From Rubritepida sp. (GTDB lineage Bacteria > Pseudomonadota > Alphaproteobacteria > Acetobacterales > Acetobacteraceae): 16,979 bases of DNA. Shown one piece after another: positions 6,582 to 15,724 of this stretch. How positions within the stretch are numbered: position 1 is the stretch's first letter; each line of letters starts with the position of its first letter. The notes beneath the pieces are model-generated. The model saw nothing but the letters and a program-made list of their open reading frames with translations, was not told where the DNA came from and made no database searches. The stretch spans positions 1 through 16,979 of the forward strand of contig JALHNW010000008.1 of the NCBI GenBank assembly GCA_022843345.1. The letters are read 5' to 3'. A program made the position numbers and the translations under genes.

Positions 6582-6634
6582 CCTGATCCCTGGCGGCCTG
6601 CTGGCTGCAATGGACTGGCGTGCATGGGATCAGG
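6582..6634 (+). promoter_or_regulatory. Inverted repeat overlapping the AAA+ ribosome-binding site
   Basis: CCTGATCCC at 6582-6590 is the exact reverse complement of GGGATCAGG at 6626-6634. The right arm runs into the Shine-Dalgarno-like CAGGGAG at 6631-6637, eight bases before the ATG at 6645. If the leader RNA folds, the site would be partly hidden. The 35-base spacer makes this a modest-stability structure. Confidence 0.4.
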
Positions 6635-6644
6635 GAGACAGGCG

Positions 6645-8150
6645 ATGGCCCGCAGCGGCGACGTGGTGACCTTGCGCTCGCAGGGAGGCGACCAAGATAC
6701 GAACGACTTCGATCTCGGGTCCGACGATAAGCGGCACCGTGATGCCCGCATGGCCGTGCAACCTGCTGTCGTGGCCGCCCAGGCCATGCTGCGCGATGCC
6801 CTGGGCAATCGGCTGTCCGAAGAGGCGGCGCGCACGCGCTTCCTGATCCTCGCCGTCCCCGACACGCACTGGACCGGCCCGGTGATCCACGCCTTCCGCC
6901 TCCACGCGAAAGGCGGCCGTCCTGCGGAACGGCTTGGCCTGGTCGGCGTGGGACCGCTCGACAGGAATGACTGGGTGCACATCCCCGCCGATGGTGCCCG
7001 CGCCGGCATCCTGCGCGACGAGGCGGGCACGGTCCTGCTCGCGGGCGGGCAGCTTGTCGTGACCACGTCCAGCCCGGATGCCCTGCCTGCGCCCGTGCGC
7101 GCGGCGGCTGACCGTGTCGCCGTCCTGGAGCGGATGGACTGGGCCATCCTGCGGCATGTCGCGGAGGCCGTGTGCGGCCCGTGCGATGGTTGGCCGGTGG
7201 AGCCGCGCCCGCCGCAGGACGTGCTGGATGCCATTGGTCCCGGGACGCTCGCGCTCTCCGTGCGCCCCGGTGATGATGCGCGGTCCTATGCGGGGCGGGT
7301 GCTGCGGATCGCTGCGGCGGCGGATCCGGCCAGCCGCCCGCCCCCGGGTCCCGGGACGATTCCTGTCCGCAGGGCTGCGCCTCATGGCCTGGCCCGCGTG
7401 CCGGGACTCGGGCCTGCGCTGGATTGGGCGCGGGCGCTGGCCGCGGATCTTCGGGAGTATCGGGCGGGCCGAATTGCCTGGGCGGACGTGGATCGTGGCG
7501 CGGTCCTGGTCGGTCCCCCGGGAACGGGCAAGACGTCTTTCGCACGCGCGCTCGCCGAGGAGTGTGGCGTGCCCCTGGTGGCCGCGTCCTATGGAGAATG
7601 GCAGGCGGCCGGGCATCAGGGGGAGATGATCAAGGCCATGCGCGCCTCCTTCGCTGCCGCGCGCGCCCAGGCTCCGTGCCTGTTGTTCATCGATGAGCTG
7701 GACAGCTTCCCGGTGCGTGGCCAGCAGGGGCAGAACCATGAGTCCTACGTGCGGCAGGTCGTCAACGCGCTCCTTGCCGAGCTAGACGGGCTGGAGGGCC
7801 GCGAGGGCGTGGTCGTGGTGGCCGCGTGCAATGAGGTGGACGGCGTTGACCCGGCCATCCTGCGCGCGGGGCGGCTGGACCGCGTGATCTCTGTCGGGCT
7901 TCCCGATGTCCGGGGACGGCAGGAGATCCTACGCGTCCACCTGGGCGATGATCTTCCCGGGGCAGACCTGATGCAGGTCGCCACGCTGGCGGATGGGATG
8001 TCCGGTGCGGAGATCGAGAAGGTGGTGCGGGAAGCCAGGCGGGCGGCGCGAGTCGATGGGCGGCGGATGCTGATGGGGGATCTGGTGGTGGCCGTGGCGG
8101 AAGCCTTGGACCTGGAACTGATGCCCTGCACCCCCTCGGCTTCGCACTGA
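6645..8150 (+). CDS. AAA+ ATPase with FtsH-like ATPase core, no peptidase domain
   Basis: A 501-residue protein. Residues 1 to about 255 form an N-terminal region I cannot assign. The AAA+ module follows, with Walker A GPPGTGKT at 290-297, Walker B LLFIDELDS with Asp350 and Glu351, the pore-loop-like SYGEWQAAG region, sensor-1 Asn396 in VAACNEVD, and the second-region-of-homology arginines in ILRAGRLDR. A helical lid with MSGAEIEKVVREARR comes near residue 450. The core resembles FtsH/classical AAA unfoldases, but the chain ends without the M41 HEXXH peptidase, so it probably remodels proteins or nucleoprotein complexes as a ring. AGGGAG sits before the ATG at 6645; an in-frame ATG at 6624 lacks one. 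G+C is visibly lower than in the housekeeping genes. Confidence 0.88.
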   Translation: MARSGDVVTLRSQGGDQDTNDFDLGSDDKRHRDARMAVQPAVVAAQAMLRDALGNRLSEEAARTRFLILAVPDTHWTGPVIHAFRLHAKGGRPAERLGLVGVGPLDRNDWVHIPADGARAGILRDEAGTVLLAGGQLVVTTSSPDALPAPVRAAADRVAVLERMDWAILRHVAEAVCGPCDGWPVEPRPPQDVLDAIGPGTLALSVRPGDDARSYAGRVLRIAAAADPASRPPPGPGTIPVRRAAPHGLARVPGLGPALDWARALAADLREYRAGRIAWADVDRGAVLVGPPGTGKTSFARALAEECGVPLVAASYGEWQAAGHQGEMIKAMRASFAAARAQAPCLLFIDELDSFPVRGQQGQNHESYVRQVVNALLAELDGLEGREGVVVVAACNEVDGVDPAILRAGRLDRVISVGLPDVRGRQEILRVHLGDDLPGADLMQVATLADGMSGAEIEKVVREARRAARVDGRRMLMGDLVVAVAEALDLELMPCTPSASH

Positions 8151-8337
8151 CCCGCAACACCATCAGCGCAACCAGCAGATGCGACCGAATCTGACGGATG
8201 CAGAGGCCGTCCCCCCTTGCCACCCACCTCTCCGGGCACTCTGACGGGCTTGATCTTCAACTCCGGGCTGTAGCTGGATCGCATCCGCACCCTCGCCCTC
8301 TATGCCAGAAGCACGTGGCCTACAGGAGTTCGCTGGA

Positions 8338-9300
8338 ATGAGCCGTTGCCCCATCTGCCGCAGGAAGGACTGCATCGAACGGGGGAACCGGCACCTGCTG
8401 GCGTGCTTCGACCTCACGTTTCCCGGCCAGGGTGATCTTGGTGCCGGCCTCGGATCGGGAGCCCTTTATGACCACCCAAACCTTTCGGATCTTCTCGCGG
8501 CCATCCAACGCGACCGACTGGCCGCCTGGGGCAGTGGAGGTCAGGCCGCACCCGCCAGCGGATGGATCAGGAATCATCCTCACCTCCGCGCCTACTTCGC
8601 CAGCCTGGGCACCGCAGGGTTCACTCCCAGGCCAGGGGAAGGCCCGGACGAAGCCCTGTCGCGCCTCCGGACCTCGACTGCTGACCATGCCTCCAGCGTC
8701 CGCGAACTCCTGGATGGCCTTTGCCGCGATGCCGGATGGGAGGAGTTGGTCTCCCGCGACGAGGACAGCGCCTTCCTGGCCTCATCCGCCTACCAGCTGT
8801 GGTGGGACCGGCATCCGGCAGCGGTGGCCAAGACCCTTCAGGAGACCATCGCGGATCTGCCGCTCAAGGCCGCGCGCACCCCGGCCAGGCGCAGACAGCG
8901 CACAGGTCAAGCCGATGCGGCCACCCCAAGCACGAGCACCTCTGGCGACACCTCCCTTCCGACACCTCCGGTCAGCCCTGCTTGTGATGCCCCATGCACC
9001 CCCGTCTGGCTGGGCACCGAGCCGCCCGGGGCACGCGAGGCGTTCGATCACCTGAGGGTCGCGGCGAGTGACCCTACCATCCTCAGGACCGAGTTCAACG
9101 CCCTCGCGGGCCGCTTCTTCCGGGAGGGCTTCGCTCCCGATCAATGGGTCACCCCGAGCGGCGAGGCGCACTCGCATGCCGATGTGCGCCTCGCCATCAG
9201 CCGCTATGGATGGGGACAGGTCCGCGGCCTGCTGAACGATGGCACGCCCATCCCGCGGGAACCCTCGGAACTCGACGAGGAAGAAGAAGAGGACGAATAG
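8338..9300 (+). CDS. Unknown protein with N-terminal Cys-rich finger and acidic tail
   Basis: A 320-residue protein of no family known to me. It opens with a probable zinc knuckle: Cys4, Cys7, Cys12 and Cys23, with His19 as another possible ligand. Residues of about 30-190 look globular and helical, with many Trp. A Pro/Ser/Thr/Arg-rich linker (about 190-230) follows. A second small domain holds FDHLRVAASDPTIL and SRYGWGQVRGLLNDG. The last 11 residues are SELDEEEEEDE. The ATG at 8338 has AGGAG nine bases upstream; an in-frame ATG at 8302 has no site. It lies 187 bases after the AAA+ gene on the same strand, so the two may form a module. DNA or RNA binding by the finger and a mimic or docking role for the tail are inferences. 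Confidence 0.75.
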   Translation: MSRCPICRRKDCIERGNRHLLACFDLTFPGQGDLGAGLGSGALYDHPNLSDLLAAIQRDRLAAWGSGGQAAPASGWIRNHPHLRAYFASLGTAGFTPRPGEGPDEALSRLRTSTADHASSVRELLDGLCRDAGWEELVSRDEDSAFLASSAYQLWWDRHPAAVAKTLQETIADLPLKAARTPARRRQRTGQADAATPSTSTSGDTSLPTPPVSPACDAPCTPVWLGTEPPGAREAFDHLRVAASDPTILRTEFNALAGRFFREGFAPDQWVTPSGEAHSHADVRLAISRYGWGQVRGLLNDGTPIPREPSELDEEEEEDE

Positions 9301-9387
9301 CGGATTGCTGAGGGACCGGCGCGACATCCCCGGTCGCCTGCCCATCCCATGGATGCGCTTTCCGCTTCCGGTGCGCCCTCCCATGCA

Positions 9388-9393
9388 TAGAAT
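9388..9393 (+). promoter_or_regulatory. Possible -10 element before hsdM
   Basis: TAGAAT matches TATAAT at five of six positions, 55 bases before hsdM. The -35 region at normal spacing (CTTCCG) is poor. Weak candidate for the start of restriction-modification operon transcription. Confidence 0.25.
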
Positions 9394-9403
9394 GGAACCC
9401 ATC

Positions 9404-9424
9404 AGGCGGGCGGTCAGCCCGCCT
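9404..9424. promoter_or_regulatory. 8-bp hairpin in the hsdM leader
   Basis: AGGCGGGC at 9404-9411 pairs perfectly with GCCCGCCT at 9417-9424 around a five-base loop. It sits 23 bases before the hsdM ATG. There is no T run, so it is more likely an operator or leader structure than a terminator for the upstream gene. Confidence 0.4.
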
Positions 9425-9447
9425 TCGCGTGTCGGGATGCCCTGTGA

Positions 9448-11283
9448 ATGAGTGGAACTGCCCTGTCCTCCTTGATCTGGTCCGCCGCCGAGCTGCTGCG
9501 CGGTGCCTACCAGCCGCATGAGTATGGCCAGGCCATCCTCCCCTTCACCGTGCTGCGCCGCCTGGACTGCGTCCTGGCCCCCACCAAGCAGGCCGTCCTG
9601 GACGAGAAGACGGCCCGTGAGGCGGCGGGCGTGAACCCGGAGCCGTTCATGCTCCGCGCCGCGCGCCTGTCCTTCGTCAACACTTCCACCTACGACCTGC
9701 CCAAGCTGATGGGCGACCAGGACAACATCCAGGCCAACCTCATGGCCTATGTCCGAGCCTTCTCTCCCGTGGTGCGCGACATCTTCGACCGCTTCCGCTT
9801 CGCCGAGGAGGTGGAGCGCCTCGCGGCCAAGGATCTCCTCTACAAGCTGACGGAAAAGTTCGCCCACCTCGACCTGCACCCGCGCACGGTCAGCAACGAG
9901 CAGATGGGCCACGCCTTCGAGGAGCTGATCCGCCGCTTCGCCGAGACCTCCAACCAGACGGCGGCCCAGCAATACACCCCGCGCGATGCCATCGAGTTGA
10001 TGGTGAACCTGCTGTTCATCGAGGATGACGACGTCCTCACCCCCGGCAACCCCGTGGTGCGCCGCCTCTACGACCCCACGGCGGGCACGGGCGGCATGCT
10101 CAGCCTGGCGGAGGAGTTCGTCCACCGCACCAACCCCGCCGCCCGCTTCACCATGGCGGGCCAGGAGCTGAACGACCGCGCCTACGCCATCTGCAAGGCG
10201 GACATGCTCATCAAGGGCCAGGACATCTCGGCCATCCTGCCGGGCGACACGCTCAAGGCCGATGGCCATGCGGGCAGCCGCTTCGACTACATGATGTCTA
10301 ACCCGCCCTACGGCTACGACTGGGACGACGCGAAGGCCGTGGTGACGCGCGAGCACCGTGAGCAGGGCCATGCCGGGCGCTTCGGCCCTGGCCTGCCGCC
10401 TACCTCGGATGGGCAGATGCTGTTCCTGCTCCACCTCGTCTCCAAGATGGTGCCCGCGCAGGAGGGCGGCAGCCGCATCGGCATCGTCCTGTCCGGCTCG
10501 CCCCTGTTCACGGGCGGCGCGGGGTCCGGGTCGTCGGAGATCCGGAGGCACCTGATCGAGAACGACCTGGTCGAGGCCATCGTCGCCCTGCCCACGGACA
10601 TGTTCTTCAACACGGGCATCGCCACCTACATCTGGCTGCTCACGAACCGCAAGCCCGGGCACCGGAAGGGCTTCATCCAGCTCATCGACGCATCGGCGCA
10701 GAGCGAGAAGATGCGCCGCTCCCTGGGCTTCAAGCGCAAGCGGCTGGGCGAGGTCCACATCAGGCGGGTGACGGAACTCTTCGGCGGCTTCGTGGAAGCC
10801 CGCCTGGCCACCCTGACCGATGCCCAGGGCAAGGTGACGGAGCAGGTGCTGACCGGCGATGCGCCGGAGCCCGCCGCGCCCCCGGGCGGCAAGCTGCGGG
10901 TGGTCCCGATCTCGCGCATCTTCCGCAACGAGGCGTTCGGCTACCGCACGATCACCGTGGAGCGGCCCCAGCGGGACGGGCAGGGCAACCCCGTCCTGGG
11001 GCAGCGCGGCAAGGCCAAGGGCCAGCCCGTGCCCGACAGCGCCCTGCGCGACACGGAGAACGTGCCCCTGTCCGAGGAGATCGGCGACTACATGGCGCGC
11101 GAGGTGCTGCCCCACGCCCCCGATGCCTGGGTGGACGAGGCCAAGACCAAGCTGGGCTACGAGATTCCCTTCAACCGCTTCTTCTACACCTTCGAGCCGC
11201 CGCGCCCGCTGGCCGAGATCGATGCCGACCTGAAGCGGACCACGGACCGCATCCGCGCCATGCTGGATGGGCTGGCGGCATGA
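9448..11283 (+). CDS. hsdM: Type I restriction-modification DNA methyltransferase subunit
   Basis: A 611-residue N6-adenine methyltransferase. It has the helical HsdM N-domain (LSSLIWSAAELLRGAY, then ILPFTVLRRLDCVL), the AdoMet-binding motif I DPTAGTGGM at 209-217 and the catalytic motif IV NPPY at 285-288, followed by PTDMFFNTGIATYIWLL. A C-terminal part with KTKLGYEIPFNRFFYTFEPPRPL would contact the specificity subunit. With HsdS it methylates adenine in a bipartite target; with HsdR it forms the restriction complex. Length and motifs look complete. There is no clear Shine-Dalgarno before the ATG at 9448. It overlaps hsdS by ATGA at 11280. Confidence 0.96.
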   Translation: MSGTALSSLIWSAAELLRGAYQPHEYGQAILPFTVLRRLDCVLAPTKQAVLDEKTAREAAGVNPEPFMLRAARLSFVNTSTYDLPKLMGDQDNIQANLMAYVRAFSPVVRDIFDRFRFAEEVERLAAKDLLYKLTEKFAHLDLHPRTVSNEQMGHAFEELIRRFAETSNQTAAQQYTPRDAIELMVNLLFIEDDDVLTPGNPVVRRLYDPTAGTGGMLSLAEEFVHRTNPAARFTMAGQELNDRAYAICKADMLIKGQDISAILPGDTLKADGHAGSRFDYMMSNPPYGYDWDDAKAVVTREHREQGHAGRFGPGLPPTSDGQMLFLLHLVSKMVPAQEGGSRIGIVLSGSPLFTGGAGSGSSEIRRHLIENDLVEAIVALPTDMFFNTGIATYIWLLTNRKPGHRKGFIQLIDASAQSEKMRRSLGFKRKRLGEVHIRRVTELFGGFVEARLATLTDAQGKVTEQVLTGDAPEPAAPPGGKLRVVPISRIFRNEAFGYRTITVERPQRDGQGNPVLGQRGKAKGQPVPDSALRDTENVPLSEEIGDYMAREVLPHAPDAWVDEAKTKLGYEIPFNRFFYTFEPPRPLAEIDADLKRTTDRIRAMLDGLAA

Positions 11284-12605
11284 GCTTTCCACCTTACCCC
11301 GCCTACAAGGACAGCGGCGTGCCCTGGCTCGGTGATGTGCCGGCGCATTGGGATGTGCTCGCGCTCAAGCGTCTCTTCACCACTGTCGGCGAGAAGGCGA
11401 TCGGTCGCGAGTTTCCCGTGGCCTTGGAGCACATTGAGAGCGGCACAGGCCGGCTCATTGAAGGTTCCGGGGAGTTCGAGGGGGATGGGGTCGCGTTCCG
11501 CGGCGGCGACATCCTCTACGGCAAGCTACGTCCTTATCTCGCGAAGACGTGGCTGGCAGACCGGTCAGGGGAGGCAGTCGGGGATGTTCATGTCATGCGC
11601 CCTACCGCAGACGTCGTGGGGGCGTTCTACCGGGATCTGCTGTTGACCCCTTCGGTGGTGTCCGTCCTGAACGGGTCCACCTATGGAGCCAAGATGCCCC
11701 GGGTAAGCTGGGACTTCCTTGGCATGATGCCGGTTGTTCGTCCGCCCGAGGATGAGCAACGGGACATCGTCGTATTCGTGGATGCCGAGACTGCCAAGCT
11801 CGACGCGGTGGTGGCGGAGCAGGAAGCCCTCCTGGGTCTGCTGGATGAGAAGCGCCAAGCCGCTATCTCCCACGTTGTCTTCAACGGGTTGGCACCCGAT
11901 GTCCGCAAGAAGGCCAGCGGTGTGTCCTGGGTGGGGAGCATCCCTGACCACTGGGATGTTGTGCCGTTCCGCCAGCTTGCCTCGAAGGGACGTAAGACGT
12001 TCGTTGATGGCGACTGGATCGAGTCTCCCTACATCACCACGACGGGCGTGCGGCTGCTCCAGACCGGCAACGTCGGCGTGGGCCGATTCAAGGAGCAAGG
12101 CTTTCGATACATCACGGAGGAAACCTTCACCTCACTCGGATGCACGGAGGTATGTCCAGGCGACCTGCTGGTGTGCCGTCTTGCGGGGCCGGTTGGCCGA
12201 GCCTGCATCGCGCCCGATCTCGACGTGAAGATGATCACCTCGGTGGACGTGGCGATCCTAAAACCTGCACCGGACGTGGATGTCCGCTACTTCGTCCATC
12301 TGTTGTCATCGGCACAGTATCTGGGCTTCATCGAAGGCGAGTGCAGGGGCGGCACCCGTGACCGGATCAGCCGTAGCTTCCTCGGCGCGCTGCGCATGCC
12401 GAAGCCCCCACTGATCGAGCAGCAGGCCATCGTTGCGGCGCTGGATGCCGCCCTCGCGGACATGGAAGCCCTCGCCACCGAAGCCCGCGCCAACATCGCC
12501 CTGCTCCGCGAGCGCCGCGCCGCCCTGATCTCCGCCGCCGTCACGGGCAAGATCGACGTGCGCCATGCCGCATCCGCGTCCCGGGACGCGAGGGCGGCGG
12601 CATGA
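11280..12605 (+). CDS. hsdS: Type I restriction-modification specificity subunit
   Basis: A 441-residue protein with the standard two-half layout. Each half opens with a matching segment: SGVPWLGDVPAHWDV at about 12-26 and SGVSWVGSIPDHWDV at about 213-227. The two target-recognition domains are followed by helical spacers, EQRDIVVFVDAETAKLDAVV from about 159 and EQQAIVAALDAALADMEALA from about 380, each ending in a RRAA/KRQAAIS-like stretch. The DNA in the recognition domains is visibly less GC-rich than hsdM and hsdR, as expected for domains exchanged by recombination. The target sequence cannot be predicted by eye. It is joined to hsdM and hsdR by ATGA overlaps and appears intact. Confidence 0.95.
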   Translation: MSFPPYPAYKDSGVPWLGDVPAHWDVLALKRLFTTVGEKAIGREFPVALEHIESGTGRLIEGSGEFEGDGVAFRGGDILYGKLRPYLAKTWLADRSGEAVGDVHVMRPTADVVGAFYRDLLLTPSVVSVLNGSTYGAKMPRVSWDFLGMMPVVRPPEDEQRDIVVFVDAETAKLDAVVAEQEALLGLLDEKRQAAISHVVFNGLAPDVRKKASGVSWVGSIPDHWDVVPFRQLASKGRKTFVDGDWIESPYITTTGVRLLQTGNVGVGRFKEQGFRYITEETFTSLGCTEVCPGDLLVCRLAGPVGRACIAPDLDVKMITSVDVAILKPAPDVDVRYFVHLLSSAQYLGFIEGECRGGTRDRISRSFLGALRMPKPPLIEQQAIVAALDAALADMEALATEARANIALLRERRAALISAAVTGKIDVRHAASASRDARAAA

Positions 12606-15600
12606 CCGGGGTCCACAAGGAGATCGCCCTGGAAGATGCGATCTGCGCCCACCTCGCCGCCCATGGCTGGCTCCACGACCCCGCGGCATCGCAGCGCTGG
12701 GACCGGGAACTCGCCTTGTTCCCGGAGGATCTGGCGGCCTGGGTCGCGGCCACCCAGCCCCAGGCCTGGGGCGTGCTGGAGAAGTCCCACGGGGCCAAGG
12801 CCATCGAGGTGCTGGCGCGGCGCGTGCGCGAGGCGGCGGACAGGCAGGGCATCCCCGCCCTGCTGCGCGATGGGCTGGACGTGGTGGGCCTCAAGGCCCG
12901 GCTGGTCCTCGCCCGCTTCAAGCCCGCCCTGGCGATGAACGAGGCGCTGGAGCGCGACTATCGGGCCAACCGCCTGCGGGTGCTGCGCCAGGTCCGGCAC
13001 AGCGTGAACAACGGCGACTGCATCGACCTCGTCCTCACCCTGAACGGCCTGCCCATCGCCACGGCGGAGCTGAAGTCGGCCTATACCCAGTCGGTGGAGG
13101 ACGCGGTGGACCAGTATCGGCTGGACCGCCTGCCCCACCCCAAGGGCGGCAAGGCCGAACCGCTGCTCGCCCTGCCGGGCGGCGCGCCGGTGCATTTCGC
13201 CGTGTCCAATGCCGAGGTGCGGATGTGCACCCGCCTGAACGGGCCGGGCAGCGTCTTCCTTCCCTTCAACAAGGGCAATGCGGGCGGCGCGGGCAATCCG
13301 CCCAACCCCCATGGCGCGCCCACGGCCTATCTGTGGGAGGAGGTGTGGCAGCGCGATTCCCTGCTGGAGATCGTGGGGCGCTACATCATCCCCGTGCGCG
13401 ATGACCATCGCCGCCTCAAGGGCTGGATCTTCCCCCGCTACCACCAGCTCGACGCGACGCGCGCCCTGGTGCGCGCCATCCGGGCCGAGGGTGCGGGCGG
13501 GCGCTACCTGGTGCAGCACAGCGCGGGGTCCGGCAAGACCAACTCCATCGCCTGGACCGCGCATTTCCTGGCCGACCTGCACGACCCCGCGGGCACCACC
13601 AAGGTGTTCGACACCGTGCTGGTGGTGTCCGACCGCACCGTGCTGGACAAGCAGCTGCGCGAGGCCATCGAGGCGTTCGAGCGCACCCAGGGCGTGGTGT
13701 CCGTGGTGACGGGCGAGGGATCGGCGAAGAGCTAGGAACTGGCCCAGGCCCTGGGGGCGGGCAAGAAGATCGTGGTGTGCACGATCCAGACCTTCCCCTT
13801 CGCGCTGGAGAAGGTGCGCGAACTCGCGGACACCCAGGGCAAGCGCTTCGCGGTGATCGCGGACGAGGCGCATTCCTCGCAGTCCGGCCGCGCGGCCTCG
13901 GAACTCAAGGCGGTGCTGTCGGCTGCCGAGGCGGCGGAGATGGAGGATGGCGGGGAGATCGCCGCCGAGGACATCCTGGCCGCGCGCATGGCCGCGCGGG
14001 CGGCGGAGGGGGAGCACATCTCCTTCGTCGCCTTCACGGCCACGCCCAAGGCGAAGACGCTGGAGCTGTTCGGCACCCTGCCCGACCCCGCCCGCCCCGC
14101 GGGCAAGGACAACCTGCCCCGGGCCTTCCACGTCTATTCCATGCGCCAGGCCATCGAGGAGGGCTTCATCCTCGACGTGCTGCGCAACTACACCTCCTAC
14201 CGGATGGCCTTCCGCCTGACCCATGACGGGACGGAGGTGGACGGCAACGAGGTGGAGGCGGGCGAGGCGCAGAAGCGCATCATGGGCTGGGTGCGCCTGC
14301 ACCCGCACAACATCGCCGCGCGCGTGCAGATCGTGGTGGAGCACTTCCGGGAGAACGTCGCCCACCTGCTCGGCGGCCAGGCCAAGGCGATGGTGGTGAC
14401 GGCCAGCCGCAAGGAGGCCGTGCGCTGGACCAGGGCGATGCGCGCCTACATCGCCAAGCGGAACTATCCTGTCGGCGTGCTGGTGGCCTTCTCGGGCGAG
14501 GTGGAGGATGCGGAGAGCGGTCCCGGGACGTTCAGCGAAGGCGGAATGAACGAGGGGCTGAACGGGCGGGATGTCCGCACAGCCTTCGGCACGGACGAGT
14601 ATCGCATCCTGCTGGTCGCCAACAAGTTCCAGACGGGCTTCGACCAACCCCTGCTCTGCGCCATGTACGTGGACAAGCAGCTGGGCGGCATCCAGGCGGT
14701 GCAGACGCTCAGCCGCCTGAACCGCGCCCATCCCGGCAAGGACACGACCTATGTCGTGGACTTCGTGAACGAGGGCGAGGACATCCTGGCCGCCTTCAAG
14801 CAGTATCACGAGACGGCGGAGCTGGCCGACGTCTCCAACCCCAATGCCGTGCTGGACCTGCGGGCCAAGCTGGATGGCACGGGCTGCTATGACACGCAGG
14901 CGGTGGAGATCGTGGCGCTCGCCGCGCTGGGGCCGCACGCGTCCCAGGCCAAGGTGGATGCGGCGATCTGGCCCGTGGCCGATGCCCTGCTCAAGCGGTT
15001 CCGTGCCGCTCGGGACCAGATGGCCGTGCATGCCGAGGGATCGCCTGTGCATGATGCGGCCAAGGCGGAGCAGGCGGTCCTCATCCAGTTCAAGGGCGAC
15101 CTGGGGGCCTATGTCCGGGCCTATGAGTTCCTGGGGCAGATGTTCAACTACGGGCAGACCTACTTCGAATCCCTGGCCGTCTTCGCGCGCCTGCTGCTGC
15201 CGCTGCTGGAGTTCCGGCGGGAGCGGGAGACGGTGGACCTGGCCGGGCTGGCGCTCACCCATCACCGCCTGCGTGACCTGGGCGTGCAGCAGCTGAACCT
15301 GGGCGCGGGCGAGGCGGAGGCGCTGCGCGCGATGACCCAGACCGGGACGGGGCAGCCGCAGGATAAGCACATGATGCGGCTGGCCGAGATCGTGAAGGCC
15401 TTGAACGACCTGTTCGACGGCGAGGTGACCGAGGGGGATGCGGTGACCTACGTGGATCAGGTCATCAAGGGCAAGATGATGGAGAATGAGGCCCTGCGTG
15501 CCCAGGCGCAGGCCAATACCCCCGAGCAGTTCGCCAACTCCCCCGACCTGCGGGACGCGCTGATGACGGCCATCATGGATGCCCTGGACGCGCACCAGGC

Positions 15601-15724
15601 GATGAGCAGCAAGGCGCTTGGGTCCGAAGCGGTGCGCACGCGCATCCTGACCACGCTGCTCGGGCCGGGCGAGCTGTGGCAGAACCTGCGGCAGCCGCCC
15701 CAGGGGCCGGGCATGGCGGCCTGA
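12602..15724 (+). pseudogene. hsdR: Type I restriction endonuclease subunit, interrupted by an in-frame amber codon
   Basis: The reading frame from the ATG at 12602 to the TGA at 15724 encodes one HsdR of about 1,040 codons, normal for the family, but codon 378 (13733-13735) is TAG. Before it lie the PD-(D/E)XK nuclease residues Asp142, Glu156 and Lys158 (TAELKS) and the helicase Walker A motif AGSGKT at 308-313. After it, in the same frame and without lost bases, come ELAQALGAGKK, CTIQTFPFALEK, the DEAH box at 421-424, the TATPKAKTLELFG motif, the VANKFQTGFDQP motif and LSRLNRAHPGKDTTYVVDF. A single substitution explains it. The truncated N-terminal product lacks helicase motifs II-VI. The downstream part has no good start site. 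A sequencing error or amber suppression remain possible. Confidence 0.92.

Noticed and set aside
6645..8150. FtsH protease.
   Set aside because: No N-terminal membrane segments and no M41 HEXXH domain after the ATPase; the chain ends at residue 501.
13733..13735. TAG as a recoded pyrrolysine or programmed readthrough codon.
   Set aside because: HsdR proteins are not known to use recoding and no readthrough signal is apparent. A point mutation is simpler.
12287..15595. A minus-strand open frame of about 1,100 codons opposite hsdR, with similar long frames opposite hsdM (8782-11292) and the aldehyde dehydrogenase (2708-5470).
   Set aside because: High G+C makes antisense frames stay open. The translations are rich in His, Gln, Arg and Gly with no domain, while the plus-strand proteins have clear motifs.
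13772..15724. The part of hsdR after the amber codon as a separate gene starting at GTG 13772.
   Set aside because: It starts in the middle of a conserved helicase strand, has no ribosome-binding site, and lies in the same frame as the upstream half. It is better read as the rest of a broken hsdR.
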